Below, in pieces: positions 1 to 21,420 of a DNA stretch of 64,000 nucleotides. Each line of letters begins with the position of its first letter. The first letter of the stretch is position 1. Both the position numbers and the translations under genes were made by a program. The stretch is from Nyssa sinensis (taxonomy: Eukaryota; Streptophyta; Magnoliopsida; Cornales; Nyssaceae), in the NCBI GenBank assembly GCA_008638375.1, contig CM018036.1, positions 1,462,001 to 1,526,000 of the forward strand. The letters run 5' to 3'. Below the pieces are notes generated by a model. The model was not told the origin of the DNA and did no database searches. It saw only the letters and a program-made list of their open reading frames with translations.

Positions 1-2440
1 GGTGGTCTATGGATGGCGGTGATAATTTCTAGGTGGGTATTGCTTGTGTTTGTGTGTGTGTTTCTAATTATGTATGTAATGGATTATCAAGTTCCCTTTG
101 TCTCTGAATTTTAATGCTTATATAATCAAAATCCTACATTTGGTCTTTCATAACTTTGGTTCAGAGGAATTTCTCTCTCTTTCTCTCTCTCTCTCTATAT
201 ATATGAGTTTGGATCCATATATATTCTGCTTGAAATTTATAAGTCAGTTTGATCAATATTTCATTTCTTTAGCTAATTATGGATGTTCTTGTGATTCAAA
301 TTTGGATTTTTTTTTTTTTGTTGGTCATGGAAATTATAATTTGGACATGATTTTTTTTATTTGAAAATTGAGATGGCTAATTGATTCCTGTTTTTGAGCC
401 TTTGATCTTGTGAATTTAGGTCTGTTCTCACTCTCAGTAGGGTCTATCAAAACATAAAACCCAATTCTGGGAGAGGGTACCCTATAGCCAGGGCAAAAGG
501 GGCTTCTGCCGGAGAAATTTCAAATCTCTCACACAATTTTTTTGAAAAAAAGAAGCTAATACTCAATGATCCCTAAAATAGGAAATGCTTACATTCTAGA
601 ACATTAAATTTAGTGATTTGAGTATATTTTTTTTCTTAATTTTCCTTTTTAAGAGATAAATAATATGAAACGGCCAATTCAAATCAAGAGATCAATATAT
701 GCTTAATTCAATATTTTTACATGTTTCATTTCATTATAATAAATTTTTTAAGTATATGGACAACTCTATTAATCATTTTTAGACAGAAGAAAAAAAAAAC
801 TCTTATATTTAGACTTTTATCCCACTGTGTTCCAACCATGTCACATTTGTATTAAGAAAAGTTATTTTATGAGACCGTCACATCACATCATATATGATAG
901 ATTTATAAAATAATTTCTCATACGGACATAAACTTCTTCTATCTGTGCTAAAATTTAGACTATATAGTGTATTGTATTCTGATTTTTGTTTCACATGCTA
1001 CAATGATCAGTGTTCTAGGTAACATTAGTATCACAATTCAGGATTAATCCAAATTACTTTGCTCTGGAGTTTCGACCTTTTCTCCAGTCCGGAGGGTTTG
1101 ATCTTGTTGAAATTTCGATGTGTATTTATCCTGGTATACAAAATATTAAATTAATTTTGACTAATTGTGCATTTTTCAAAGCCCGGAGTATATAAAAATA
1201 GTCTTAAAAGACGTATCATAAATTTAAAGATTCTAATTTCATTCTACCATGCTTACGTCTCATAAAATTTTTGCACTACTTTGTAGACAGAAAATAAATT
1301 AATCTGACAAAAACTAAGAATACAACTTCCTTTGACACAAAAAAAAAGGTGTTTACTAAGTACTCGACAAATTCTAGAAATTGTTACAGAAAAAGTAATA
1401 AAAAACTTCTAATCAACTTGGCTTTATTCCACTAATTGGGGTTTGCTGCAATTAATAATTTTTACATCCACTGTGCTTTATATTTTTCTGTATACGACAA
1501 AAAAAAATTCTTTCAAGCACGAAGCCAGTTGTACACACAGTTACAAGACAAGCTCCGGATATGCACAAATATCCCACAATTTACAAACATTACTTAAAAG
1601 AGGAGACTCAATCTTAGAAGTTCAAGTTATTAAAACAGGATTCATGAATCAGGCAGCTCAGTGACATATTCAGCAACAATGTTTATATTTTGTGCATTGC
1701 CTATTACAAATTTGGGGTGGCAATTCAAGAGGGGGCATGGTCTTCCACTGAAACTTGGCGTGCCCATGCATTTGTGTTTTATAATAGCCTGCTAGTATAT
1801 AAATTCATGCTTCTCAGAATCATCAATCAATACAGAAAAAATGGGTAAATTGTAATCCACTTCCACTCTTGAGCCTTTCATGTTGAACTCCAAGAATATA
1901 AGTCATAATCTGCTTGTGATCCATTCAACCAACGGTTAATGCAACTTTGCACAAAACTACGATTCACCACAATACACTTGTGCCCTGACCCTGACCCTGT
2001 TCTTTCCAGTTTGGTCCTAACAAAAGCAATTACAGCCAAAAAAGCATAGCACGCTACTCATTAATGTAAATGCTCATAATATAATTTGACATCATACAAA
2101 CTCAGCCAAAGTAATGCAAAAATGATCTTTGCTTGCCTATATGAGTTCCTTGCAATTCAAACCAGTATAACTACTGAAAGATCTTGCAAAGATGACGATT
2201 TAACAGTAAAGTGCATCACAAACCCATCTTACTTAAGCTTCATATATTTATATCCGGGGTTTTTTTTTTGGAAATCAAAAAGATCAACACAGTAGCCTAA
2301 TTACAGTTTTATAAGTGCTTAGAACCCACAACATAGCTTATAATGTAGGTAAAACCATTGAAGATAAGAGATGATGTAAAAGAAAATTAATAACATAAAA
2401 TGGAACTGAAACCATACCAACACAACTCAAACTGTATTGA
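1..2440. other. left flank with no supported gene
   Basis: This is AT-rich DNA downstream of the minus-strand casein kinase gene. The part nearest that gene (about 2440-2671) is probably its 3' untranslated region. A short pyrimidine/AT microsatellite lies near 172-204. The open frames here are short, lack splice-supported extensions and match no family I recognise. The first 450 bases could belong to the edge of a gene outside the window, but nothing inside shows it. Confidence 0.5.
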
Positions 2441-2671
2441 CAAAGCCTGACCCGGGGTGTGTTTCAGTTGGGCTTCTGCTACTCTCTTCTACTTCAAGAT
2501 TTCTTCCTTAATTATGTGGTTTCTCACGGGGAAACTTCCAACTCGAACCAGCTTAAATCTCAGCTAGCAGCATTCCTTGAAAAACAATACACAGAAACAA
2601 CAGATTCCACTCTAGTTGCTTGCTAAAGTTATAGCATTTCAATTTTTACAATGGGAGGACTCGAGACACAA

Positions 2672-9918
<7,247 letters not shown>

Positions 9919-10239
9919 CAAAAAGTCTCAAAAGCAACGATCAAACGAAACCTTGTCTATCAATTCAAACCCTAACACAATATTTTGTCAAAAAATAAAC
10001 AAATAAAATAAAATTATAACCGTCCAAACCCTTGACCGACTCGGTCAATCTGATGATCAAAAATCAACGGCGAATCGAGCGTGTGAACCAAAAGAAGGCC
10101 AATGAGTTATAGAGACGATTTCGTGAAACAAAGAAAGAAAGGGGAAAATGGGTATGGAGTGTAATAAATAGACTGCTGAGAGAGATCAACGAAAAAATAC
10201 CAAAAAAAAAGAAAAAGAAATCTAGGGTTTTGTGATTAT

Positions 10240-10350
10240 CTCTTTCTAGAAGTCTAGTTTGATTAAGGTTCTAGGTTGCAGAGTTACAGAGAGAAATAGA
10301 GAGGAAGAGGTAGGGAGAAGGAAGGAGAATGAGAGGGAGAAAGAGGGGGC
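10240..10350 (-). promoter_or_regulatory. pyrimidine-rich leader/promoter region of the casein kinase gene
   Basis: About 320-430 bases upstream of the casein kinase start codon, the plus strand is a long GA/G-rich purine tract (10288-10349), which is CT-rich on the transcript strand. CT-rich stretches near the transcription start are common in plant promoters without a TATA box. I see no convincing TATA box at the expected distance, and the transcription start is not defined. Confidence 0.35.
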
Positions 10351-11095
10351 TTCAGGATGCCACCATACCTCGCGCTTTGATCCAATCGAAGGAGACTTTA
10401 ACAACTTTATATTTAACTTTTTTTTTATTATTGTTTATTATATTTTACTTTAACTACTTTAAAACGAGTTCGTTTTAAATTTCTGAAAAAATAAGATTCA
10501 AAACGACGTAGTTCAAAGGTTGTGTAATTTGTCATGACAGTCCCTCCGCATTAATTCTGTTTTTTCTTAGGCTAGGACACGGTCTGATAGGATCGTAAAC
10601 CGTCTAGACTATTAGTTTTGGTCGGTGATTGCCTCTTGAGTTAAAACCTTACGTTAAATTCCTTGTATCTGATATATATATATATATATATATTATAGAT
10701 AATAATACGTGTGAGTCTGACAATATAAGGTGAAAGTTTCGGACAAAAATAATAAAAATAAAAAATTGATAAATATTATTTATTTTGTAATTAATATGAC
10801 AAAAAATAGTTGAAAGTTCGAGTTGAATCGTAATTTTTATGATTATTAGTGATGAAAAATCTCTAAATATGCTTTTAATTGTTCATACTTTTGAATCGAT
10901 TTAGATTTTGATGTATTAAAGTCTTTTGTGAATTTCTTATTCTCCATAAAAAGAATTTTTTTTTTTTTTATGTTAAGACTCTTTTAAGTTTTTTTTACAA
11001 AAATTACAAATTTAAGAGGACAAAAATATAAAAATTAAATGTTAAACAAATTTATGAAAATATATATTAAAAATTAGAGAATTAACTCTTATTTT

Positions 11096-11128
<33 letters not shown>

Positions 11129-12390
11129 GTAATGATAAAAACATAAAATTGTCAAAAATTTGAGAGAGCTGCCCTACTTCTATCTACCTTGGTCTTGGTG
11201 TCCCCAACAATTAGTGTCAAAATTAAAGATGTGAAGATTCTTGAACTACTCTTCTAAGTGGTAACATGTTGGTATTTTATTGAAAATATAAAAAAATAAA
11301 ATGATATGTTAAAAGCCTATATAGCAGCAATATAAGCAGTCTGTGAAGGAGAAAAGGTTCATTGGTCCAAGTGTAACTGCAATCCGAGTTAATAAGTGAT
11401 TGATATATAAGCAAAATTTTGTGAACTATATATTCCATATTTTGCTTATATGTCACTTATTTATTGGATATGAGAGCATTCTCCTGGGACTAATAAATAA
11501 TTTTTGCCACCGAAGTAGTGTAAATCTACAGAATTATTTGAGCTGGAACATGATTAGAGAAGGTGCCTATTGATTAGAAATGTGATTATAAGTTATTGTC
11601 CTAACTCCTGTTTGATGAGAAATTATTTAGTGAGACTGTCAATCTACATCACTCTCTTATGTGCTATGATCACGACTCACAAAATTTTTAAATTTACCGA
11701 AATTCATGATAAATAACTTTTTCATAAATTTAGAAAAGTTAAAAGAGTTTGTGAAATACTGTCGTACCATACTTAATAATGACATGAAATAACGGTCTAA
11801 TTGGATAATTACTCTACCTCGAATGAATTTGGAAATCTCAAACCATAAGGAAACAAAGAACAATCAGTGAGCAGTTCAACTTAATTTGGACTTGAGAAGT
11901 GCTCAAATTTGAATGCCTATGAAATCAGGGACAAGTAAACATAATGGAAGATGCCAGAGCCTCAGACTGCATGAGAATATTGGGAGGAACAAAAATTTCT
12001 CTGAAAAACCTAAGTCACCATGTGGTACCCAAATGTAACAGCTGCATGAATAAAAGACCGACAAAGAAGAAAAAACTTGGCTACAAAGGGATTCCAGCTT
12101 ATGAGTACAAAAATGTTTCTGCTTTATATTAGGTCCAGGATATACACAGAAATGTAGAGACTACAAACAAATCATATAGATATATCAACCATTTTCACAA
12201 ACTATAATCAATTTTGTAAATATTATACATACAACAGCTTCAATGCTCTGGTGTAGTGAATGGGACTTCAATGAACCCCCACCAAACTGGATAAAAAAAT
12301 ACCGAGAAATGAATTGGAAAGGACCACAAAATAAAATTGCAAAATGGTAAATAATCCTGAAAAAAAAAGAACTAAAGAACAAGCGCACTG
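10351..12390. other. intergenic region, casein kinase promoter side to flippase 3' end
   Basis: AT-rich sequence with an (AT)n tract near 10671-10691 and an (ATA/AAT)n tract near 11096-11126. A hairpin-forming inverted repeat lies at 11394-11458: the left arm AAGTGA...ATATAAGCAAAAT pairs with ATTTTGCTTATATGTCACTT on the right. The last few hundred bases before 12391 are probably the 3' untranslated region of the flippase gene. No coding sequence is supported. Confidence 0.5.
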
Positions 12391-15300
12391 CTACGATGGC
12401 GACATTACAACAGCCGGACCTCCTAACAAATGCTTCTTCTGCATCCTCCCTCTCAACTGCCTGATCTTTGCATCCACTCTTGCCGTGAACCCAATCTTAG
12501 TCTCCTGTCTTGCTTTGGACCGTTCTCTAGTCCACATGTGTCGATCCTCAACATCTTTCTTGTAGTACTTGATTTCTTGAATGAGATGATGATCCATTGG
12601 ATTGAAAGATCTTTGGAAAGATATGTGAGCCAGGTAGGGGAGATTACAAGCAATAGTTACTAAGAGGGTGGTCGACCAGTAAATTGGGGCAGGGGCAAGA
12701 GCTTCTATCAGGATTTGGTATGCATTCCCAGAGTATATTGGAGACATCATGCCGTAGAGTAACAGAAACAGGTACCAAGTGGTGATGCTGCCCCAAACAA
12801 AGAGGTGTTGTATCCATGTGAAGTGACTCATTGTGAGTGCAATCTGGCAGTTGACGGTCCAGATGATGCAAGTGAACATGGTGGTACCCACAGCAGCCAT
12901 GTCTGCCGTCTGGCCTCCCGCACGGAAAGCTTGGTCATAAAAGATGATGATGTTAAGGAAGAAAATGATAAGGGAGGAATAGAGACCATTTCCCATCCAC
13001 CCAAATATCCTATACCAGTCAAAGAACAAGTTTTTCGGTCCTTGCTGATACAGTGCTGGGAACTGCAAATTGCATGAAGTATGCGTAAGTATGAAAGCAG
13101 CAACGACCAAATTACAGAACATAGATGAAATTCCAGATGAAGGTGCTATTATTGGTCTAACCTGTAAGCAGATTTCAGAAGAAACATCTTGTTCAAAGAC
13201 ACCAAGCGAAATGACTGGTAATGAGGTAAGAATGACATTGAATAGCAGCATGTACCAATCATCATAAACCGATTGCCCAGAAAAGGCGGCAAATGCCTCG
13301 AAGTAGAAAAGTGTGAGGCCGAAAGCTATATTCTTATAGAAGAAATAGCAAATCTGAATGCAAAGAAGTTCAAATGATAATAAGCTAGCACGAAAAACAT
13401 CAAAGACACAAAACTGCACTATGCATGTCTGTGTGTGTGTGCGCGCGGGCATACATGAGAAAAATGCTAAAATAATCAAAGGTCAAAACTGTAACTTCTT
13501 AGTTATTACCATCTGAGCAATTCTCTTATAGCACCAGTGTCCATGGACAACCAGAAGTCTCTCCAGAAACCGAAACTGTGCAATAGCAAAGTCACTAGCC
13601 ATCACAGCCTGCAAAAAGCTGAGAATTTCATAAGCCTGACTATAGCATCCAGAAGCAATAAGGCTCATAAAGAGAAAATACACTTTCCCTAATCTACCCG
13701 AGCCTTCACAGAAGTAAACATTAAACAAAAGAAGTTAGCTGGACCGTGATTCAATTCATCAGACACAATCCCAAGAAAATACTCAATTTTGTTATAACAG
13801 GAGAAAGTGGAAAGACTCGATAGTTAGTAGCATTTGAGCAATGCACAAAATTTCTGAACATGGATTCAGAGTCAATCCATTTTACATAATGACATAAAAG
13901 GATCCAAAAGAATTGGACAGTTTTCTTCAGCTGTTTAATATAAAACTGGTACAGAGTGGAGATTAACTGAGTCAATGCTGATTAGGAAGTGTAGATGATA
14001 TAATTATGTTAAAAACCTACCCCAACCCCCTAGAGAAAAGGTTAATAAATCAACTAACCCGGGGGGTGGGGGGGACGACAAACACAAAAGATGAAAAATG
14101 TACAAGTGCAAAGTCAACAGGGACAGTTCCCACAATATTTTATGTGTGGCTAGGTTCAGAAACAGAAAACTCGCAACCAAATCCAGGTTGGCTCCACACC
14201 TTAGAAGCAACCCAAAAGCTAGTAACCAGCCCAACCTTTTCCTATTTTCTCAAATAAGCCGGAATTGGACATAATATTTCAGTATAACACTCCAAACATG
14301 AAAAAAGGGGTTGATGCCCACACTTTGTCCATGCCACCCAAGACTTCTGATTATCATCAATAATGATGTTAAGATCAGATATAAGTTTTTTGATTGGTAA
14401 CGTTTTGATCAGATATTTGTTGTGCACAATGAATGTTCCAGAAGTACAAACATGTTAGAATTATAGACATTTGTACTAAAGCCTTTTACAGATACATAAT
14501 GCCAAAGGAGCCTCTTAGATGTGTTACGAACCTGCATTCCTTCCACCCCACTGATGCCAACACCAATGTCTGCTTCTTGAATCATTCCAACATCATTTGC
14601 ACCGTCACCAATTGCTAAGGTGACTTTTCCGGTTCCTTCTTTTACTAATCTTGTTACCTAGTGCCCAAATATGTTTTTATTTTAAAAAAAAATTAGGATA
14701 AAATAAATAGAAACTCAAAGATGAAGACATGCAACTCTCTCTACTAAAATATTGCCAACAATGAAAAATGAATGGCAGAAAAGACACTGTTCGGTAGACA
14801 ATTCATCAGGTGAAGAGAAAAAAAAAAAATCATACCAGGGCCTTCTGCTTAGGAGAGACACGACAGCATATGACAGATGAACAATCAACTGCTAAGTTTA
14901 GGAATTGATGCTTCATATCATCCTCTAAAGCATGAGTTAGAGTTTTCCCATCAATAATCAAGGCAAACGCAGCATGAGGATCCTTTTCAAGCTTGATCAT
15001 TTGGGAGGCCTTGGTGATTTGCATCAAAACGTACTCCTTCACAGCCTGATCAGGAACAAGCAGCAACAAATTCTAACATGAAATGAATTAAATATAAAAA
15101 AAATTATAGTAATCTTTATAAACAAACATGTACCTCTTTGGAATCTTGGGCTAACGTGTCTGTGTTCATTGTTATACAGATCTGCTTCATGCCCTGTCGA
15201 AGCAGACTACATGCAAATCTACAGAGACAAGAAATTTATTTCAGTAATTGGAGCATATTTAAATGCACATTCCAGGTACACAGTTATTATGCATTAATCA

Positions 15301-18156
15301 GAGCCTTCTTTTTGATTGATGAGAGACGAACCCTATGTTGATTGCAGTTTCCATTTTATCACCAGTCAGAACCCAGATCTTGAGACCAGCTTGTGCCAGT
15401 TTATCAATGCATTGAGGCACCTAGAGAGAGGAGTTACAATAGCTAAGTTGGAGAAGACAAAAGGGATGATACATTAAAAAATCATAGCTCTATAGTAATG
15501 ATAACATACCCCTTTCTGCAGTTTGTCCTCCACAGCAGTTGCACCGACAAGAATCAACTCCCTTTCCATCATATCAGATAACCGTTCAAGCATTGCCTCC
15601 CTATTACCGTTAATGGAAGTTCTTGCTTTAATAAATTCATTGTTCCATGCAGAATACTCAGTCTCTTCGAGTTTTTTGTAAGCAAGTGCCAACGTGCGCA
15701 ACCCAACTTCCCCATACTCATTCAGATGCTTTGTGGTAGCTTCCTCAAACATTCTTCCATTCTTTGATAAACGATCAAAGATGATGCTGCATAATCAGCA
15801 AAAGAACAATGCATTAGGTTTCAAAACAAAACAACATAGCTTAAAGACAGTCAAGACACTAGGCACAAACAATGTACTAGAATAGCCAACAAAAATTTAT
15901 TGAGTTTAAAAGTTTATCCTCTCTGTCTGATAACTAAAACCATCAATACTTTAAAGAATATACCAGAGATAAAAGTTCACATGCTCCCTCAACACCACAT
16001 GGAAACCAACTGAAGATTCTATACAGATTACATTTTTATACCATTATACAGCTGTGAGTGCTTCTGAAGGAAATTAAAGAAAATACAAAAGAATGTCATG
16101 AGGCAAACCTGTCAGCACCCTTGCACAAGAGAAGAATCTCCCCATCTTCATTCTGGACAATGACAGACATTCGCTTCCTTTTGCTAGTGAAATCCAACAG
16201 ATTGAGAATTTTGAACTCCCTGAAAATTTTCCAGGGACAACAAATAAGATGCTAAGACAACAAGAAACCAAAGCAGATCAATAAAAATCCCAACTAATAA
16301 AGCATTATTTTTTCGATGCCTGACCTTTCAATTGGTTTTTCAGGAGCAGTATATCTTTCACGAACAAATATGCTGCTTTGAGTTCTTTTACAGAACTCAA
16401 ACCCAAATTCTCTTGCTGCAACAAGAAAAGCTCCTTCATCTGGTGACTCTGCTTCATAATTAAAGCTGCCTGTTTCCTCATTTAGCTCAGGAATTGCTGT
16501 GTGACAAAGTGCAAGTATCCGGAAAAATAGCAAAATGGCACCTGAATTAGGCTCTTTCAACCAATTTCCATTCATGAGGCGGCTGTCTTCAAAACCAAAC
16601 CCCTTTATCATAGGTTTTTGATCCTTTTCATATTTAGAAGTAATGACTGTCTCCAATTCGATTTCTGACGCCCCAGAACCACTCTTTCTGTTTTCCCATG
16701 AACCATGTGCACTGTTTCTATGGATAGGATTGCTTGAAATCTCAGGGTCCTGCCCATCAAGGTCAATAGCCATTTGCTCTTCAGCAGCAAGTTCGATTTC
16801 ACTAGCCCGCATGCCATATGCAGTACCAGCAATAGAACACTTGAGAAAATTCATCTGGTTGCAAGTTAAAGTGCCAGTTTTATCAGAAAGGATTGTGTCA
16901 ACCTGGCCCAACTCCTCATTCAAATTTGATGTCCGAGCTTGAGCAGGAGTGCCGGTCTCTTCATCATACATATGTATGTCCTGGTTAATGAACATTGCTT
17001 GCAGGACCTTCACAACCTCAATTGAAACATAGAGTGAAATGGGAATTAAGTACCCATAAAGGATAAGAGCAGTGATAAGATGGAAAAATCCTGTCAAGGC
17101 AGATTTCTCCGGATTAAAAATTGATGATGGTTCCTCGGGTTTTAAGTACCACCAATCCGGCACCTGAAACTTTGACTTCACAGCAAAGCCGGTGGAGCTG
17201 ATCAATGAGATCAACACAAGAATGGAGAAAAGGATGTAAATGATTTTGTCGGTCTGCTTTTCGATCCTGCTCCTTTTTGAAGGAGACTCTGTTGCATTCT
17301 GCAGGACTTTGCTATCATGACCAGTGAATATCACCACTCCATACACATAAGTCGTATTCCTAAGCTTTGAATCTCTGAGGAGAATCTGACTAGGATCAAG
17401 AGGATAAATCTGACGATCATACTCAAGATTACCCACAAAGGTGTAAAGATTAGGGTTGGGGTCTTCACATTTAACTGTTCCCGTGAAATCCTTGAAAGTC
17501 ACATCATCATCCAGGGGTAAGGTTACCTCCAAAGCTCTCTTCACCTTCAAGTTTGTCTCTCCATCTAAGTTCATAGTCTCGACATAACAAATCCCGTCCT
17601 CATAACTTGATGACAAAAGAAGTAAATCAGCAGGAAAAAATTGATCCTTTTCCACTTTCACCACATCTCCAACCCGAAGCTTCATCCACGGCTTATGACC
17701 AAATACACCATCGCCTTTATGAACACCAGCTTTTCGCATATTAACCTTCATGTCCTGAACAAATCTACGCCAATCTTCCAAAGCTTCCTTTGCCATACTA
17801 AGGCCAACCACAAAGGCTAGAGGAGCAATCATACTAACAGGTGAGAAAGGCGAAACGGGGGTAAGTGACAGAATTGCAGTCAGTAGGAAGTACAAGTTGG
17901 CAACTCGCCGGAATTGTTCAAAGATGGCCTTGGGGATGAATGTAATAATATTGTACTTTGTGGTTGATATATAATTTGAGCAGTATTTTAGAGGTTTCTT
18001 TCTGTGGAGAGAAGGCTGGTTGCAGTGTACCAGTCGCGAATATCCGGGGCCTTGGAATTCATGTGGTGCTTCCGCTTCAGCAGCATCTGGCTGAACACAT
18101 CTAAAAGTGTACAGACTGCTCCGGCGGAGCTTTGCCCTTATCCTGCCCCGTGCCAT
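12391..18156 (-). CDS. phospholipid-transporting P4-ATPase (ALA4/5/6/7-type flippase)
   Basis: Aminophospholipid flippase that moves lipids from the outer to the cytosolic leaflet of endomembranes and plasma membrane; P4-ATPases usually work with an ALIS/CDC50 beta subunit. Exons in transcript order: 18156-16325, 16219-16109, 15786-15510, 15420-15332, 15218-15134, 15045-14836, 14657-14532, 13608-13510, 13353-13162, 13062-12391. All are GT-AG and phase-consistent, giving 1230 residues, normal for the family. Landmarks: MARGRIR start typical of the ALA4-7 clade, actuator DGET (198-201), membrane motif PISLYVS near 372, phosphorylation motif DKTGT (Asp425), hinge [10 protein letters not shown] near 885-894, and about ten hydrophobic segments. 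No key residue is lost. The intron at 13161-13063 is 99 nt, a multiple of three, with no stop in frame; I excised it because removal joins ICLQ to FPALYQQG as in the family. A 5' untranslated exon and intron lie upstream. Confidence 0.95.
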
Positions 18157-18972
18157 TTTTGGGTTTCAGCTCGAATATAATAGTATTACCACATAAACAC
18201 CTCTAAGAAAACCCCAAATTCTAGCCTTGGCTTCACCAAAATAATTGTAGGAACTTGTTATGCACAATATCCTCTTCTAAAACTGAATTTGACAGAGCCA
18301 GTGGAAAATTAAGTTACAACACAGATTTGAGAAGTTGCAGCAGAGAGTGACCTGAAAGTATATCAAATGCAATTATACAAATGAAACTTCATTCATTTTA
18401 AAAACACCTTCCTGAAAACTATTGATCATTAACACTATGACTAAACTATCAAAATTGCATTCAAAACCCTTGCAACTAGCTAAACACTAGATTTGAAGTT
18501 TCAAATAGCATTTGAATCAAATTGTAGCAATAAAGATTATAAAAGATCCTAATAAGAACCACACTCAAGCTCAAATTCAAAGTTGAACCATGGTTATAAT
18601 TTTTTAATATCCAAAACTTTTGGAAACAAGATTAAAAAAAAATTCAAAATTGACAGCTAAAAACCCATACCCAAATGTGTACAATCATCTAATATTCAGA
18701 TTCACAGCTGTGAAAACCCTCCAAAAATAAAAATTAAAAACTTGAGAAGAGAGAAGAGAGAAGAGAATAAAATCACAACTTCCCAGCTACAACTAGAATC
18801 TTTAACAAATTAAAGAAAATATAAGATTCTTCGTAACGAATTTACTGAAATGTAACAATTTAACCCAAAAAATAACGGGAAAAAAAATCTACAAAAAATA
18901 ACCTAAATCCTGCCAATTACAGATGCGTACGCAGATACATATACATATATAATGAGAACAGAAAAAGGGTAC

Positions 18973-18996
18973 CTAGAAACGCTCAGTGTCGTCCAT
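18973..18996 (-). promoter_or_regulatory. upstream ORF (MDDTERF) ending at the 5'UTR splice donor of the flippase gene
   Basis: On the minus strand, about 840 bases upstream of the flippase start, an ATG opens a 7-codon frame whose TAG stop is immediately followed by GTACCC, a plausible splice donor. The stop's final G would be the last exon base. The intervening AT-rich sequence (about 18972 down to about 18170-18215) looks like a 5'UTR intron, with a candidate acceptor TTCTTAG near 18210. The uORF is seen directly; its inclusion in mRNA is inferred. Confidence 0.45.
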
Positions 18997-20989
18997 CTTG
19001 GACGAAATAATTTCAGCAAATAGAGAGATCAAAGAAAGAAAGCACTGAAGTTGCAGAGATCGCAATGAGGTATAAAGAAAGGGAAAGGTTAGAGACAGAA
19101 AATCCAAGAGCGAGAGAGAGGACAGGGGTTTACGGGGTCTTCGTCTCCCTTCGTCCAAAGACTGAATCAATACCGGGGATTTATGAGGTCTTTCTCTCTA
19201 TATTTATTTATTTTTTTTCGATGTAATTTACTACTAGTACTTGTTCTGTATATAAAACTCTCTCTCTCTCTATATATATATATATTATTTGAATAAAATT
19301 CTCTGTTTATAATTACTTCTCATGACAGTATTCTTCGCATGCCAAAAATGACCTGCCAATGTGTGACTGTGTGAATATATAATATACTATATACTATATA
19401 ACACGAAAAAAATTTGGTGTAAAGTTTTTTTTTTTTTCTTCCAATAGTAATGAGATAGCCAATGGTACCGAGAACCGGTGGAAGCCGGTCGGAGTCCTAC
19501 GTGTACGAATCAGATTGCCAAAAACAAAGTACACAACTGGGCAAGGCCAAGGATGATTAGTCACTGTTTCGATGTGGACCCCACGTTAAGTATATGATCA
19601 CAGCCGTCAAAGATGGGTTGCTGGCTAATTAATATATGTAATTGACCGATCATGACCGTTGCTTCTGCAGATCAGAGATTCACTTTGAAGGAAATGGTGA
19701 GATCTGATGGTTGGGAATGTTGGGGTTAGTAATTGTAGGGCCCACGTTAAGGCCTCCCTCTCCATTCAAATAAGAATTAGCCAATACAGGAAGCTGCATG
19801 GGAAATGCTGCATATTTTCCCTTGATATATATATATAGAGTTGATTTGTGTTCAAAAGTAATAGTGGTAAGTGTCGGCTGCCAAATTTTACAAATGATAT
19901 GCTTTTAAAATTTTGAATAGATAGTAAAAGTAATATTTAATATATTATTAATCATCTTATGTTATATTATTTGAAATATAAAAATTAAAACATTTAATAT
20001 TACTTGTGATATTTAATATCATCAGAGTTAATAAAACTATTAAAATCGTGACACGTGGTATTCAAAAATGTAATTAACTGAGTTATTTTCTTTTTTTGAG
20101 TTGATAAGAAAGGATTTTGTCCATGAAAACTCTTATTAGTATTGAGTTCAACTTAAAAATAATTTACGGTAATCTCAGATTGATAACTTCAAATAAAACT
20201 TTGTTTCTCTATTCTTCCCTGATCATCAGTTTATCGAAAAATTACATTTGTAAACAGTTTAAATATTACCCATGTAATATTGATTCTCTGACATGGTATG
20301 GTATGTTATTTGTTAATTAACTTCGTACTTTTGGCCTTCGTCACAATTATGAAAAATAGATCCAATCTACGAATGTTGTTTTAAGCTTATCGGATTCAAC
20401 ATGATGATTTTTCTATTTTCACTACATCAATGATTCTATTTAATATGGTAACTAATTCCTTATACGAAGAGGTTAAAGTGTACAGAGAAAATCATAATTC
20501 AATTATTTATAGTTCATTTTCTTCTTTGTGTAATGCATCAAGATACTATTTTTTTTTTTTATTCTGTGTGTGAGCATCAAGATACTATGTCAGACTTTTA
20601 GAAATCTAGGGCTTTCCAATACGAAATGCAAGATAAATTAGTATGATGATTAGATATAGTGACTACTACGAAATTTATTGTAAATTTATAGATAATCAAA
20701 TTGAAAATCATTTTTCATAAAAAAAAAATATTATAACTTTGGTTGGTGATAAAAAAATTACAAAAAATTATTATGAAAATTACATTTAACTTTTATCAGA
20801 ACTAATTGTATCATATGTTTATAATTATTCTAATAAAAATCAAATAGTTGGTTTGATAATACGCGGAGGCAGGGAAGATTGAGGAAGTCATGGTCCAAAT
20901 AATTTTAAAAAAAAAATTATTACTTATTTTGTTATTTTTTTTAAAATTACTGGCTGACCTTTTCAATTTTTTTATATATTTATATAAAG

Positions 20990-21420
20990 GATAACTACAC
21001 TGATTGCCCTTGTAATATATGACAATTATTGAGAAGTTTCTTGTGATTTTTGATATTATATTTATCTCCCTTATTAAAATTGTTAGGAGACGAGAATTAA
21101 TAAAAAACGTGAATTAATTTACTATTTTATTTTTAGAAACAATTACATTGATATCTCATGTGATATCTGATAATTATAGGAATATCTTCTGTAATCTCTA
21201 AAAAAAATAGGAGATGTTTGTATAATATATAAGGGTATTTAATATTTTAGTCATATAAAAAAATTTGTTTGAAACTCTAGACCATAGATTTTTTACTGAG
21301 AGGAAATTTGTATTTTATTCAGTATATTAAAAGAAATGTCAGTGTAATTTCAAAAAATACAGAAGAAAAGTCAATGTCGAGGGAAGTAAGTGTAAATATT
21401 TATTTTACAAAAATAACTTC
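20990..21420 (+). repeat. AT-rich dispersed repeat family A, copy 1
   Basis: Shares an ordered set of phrases with 37840-38220 and 45275-45570. These include a TCTCATGTGATATCTGATAA block, a run like CTCTAAAAAAAATAGGA, then GTATAATATATAAGGG and TTTTAGTCATATAAAA. The order and spacing are conserved between copies, which marks a repeat family and not just shared base composition. No terminal repeats or coding capacity were seen. Confidence 0.55.

Noticed and set aside
1443..2295. Possible small plus-strand genes at the left edge
   Set aside because: The frames are short, lack introns or family motifs, and lie in the probable 3' flank of the casein kinase gene.
12391..13479. A single 362-codon minus-strand open frame taken as one exon of the flippase
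   Set aside because: The frame crosses an upstream intron (before 13353) and the 99-nt in-frame intron. Splicing both out restores the family's conserved joins.
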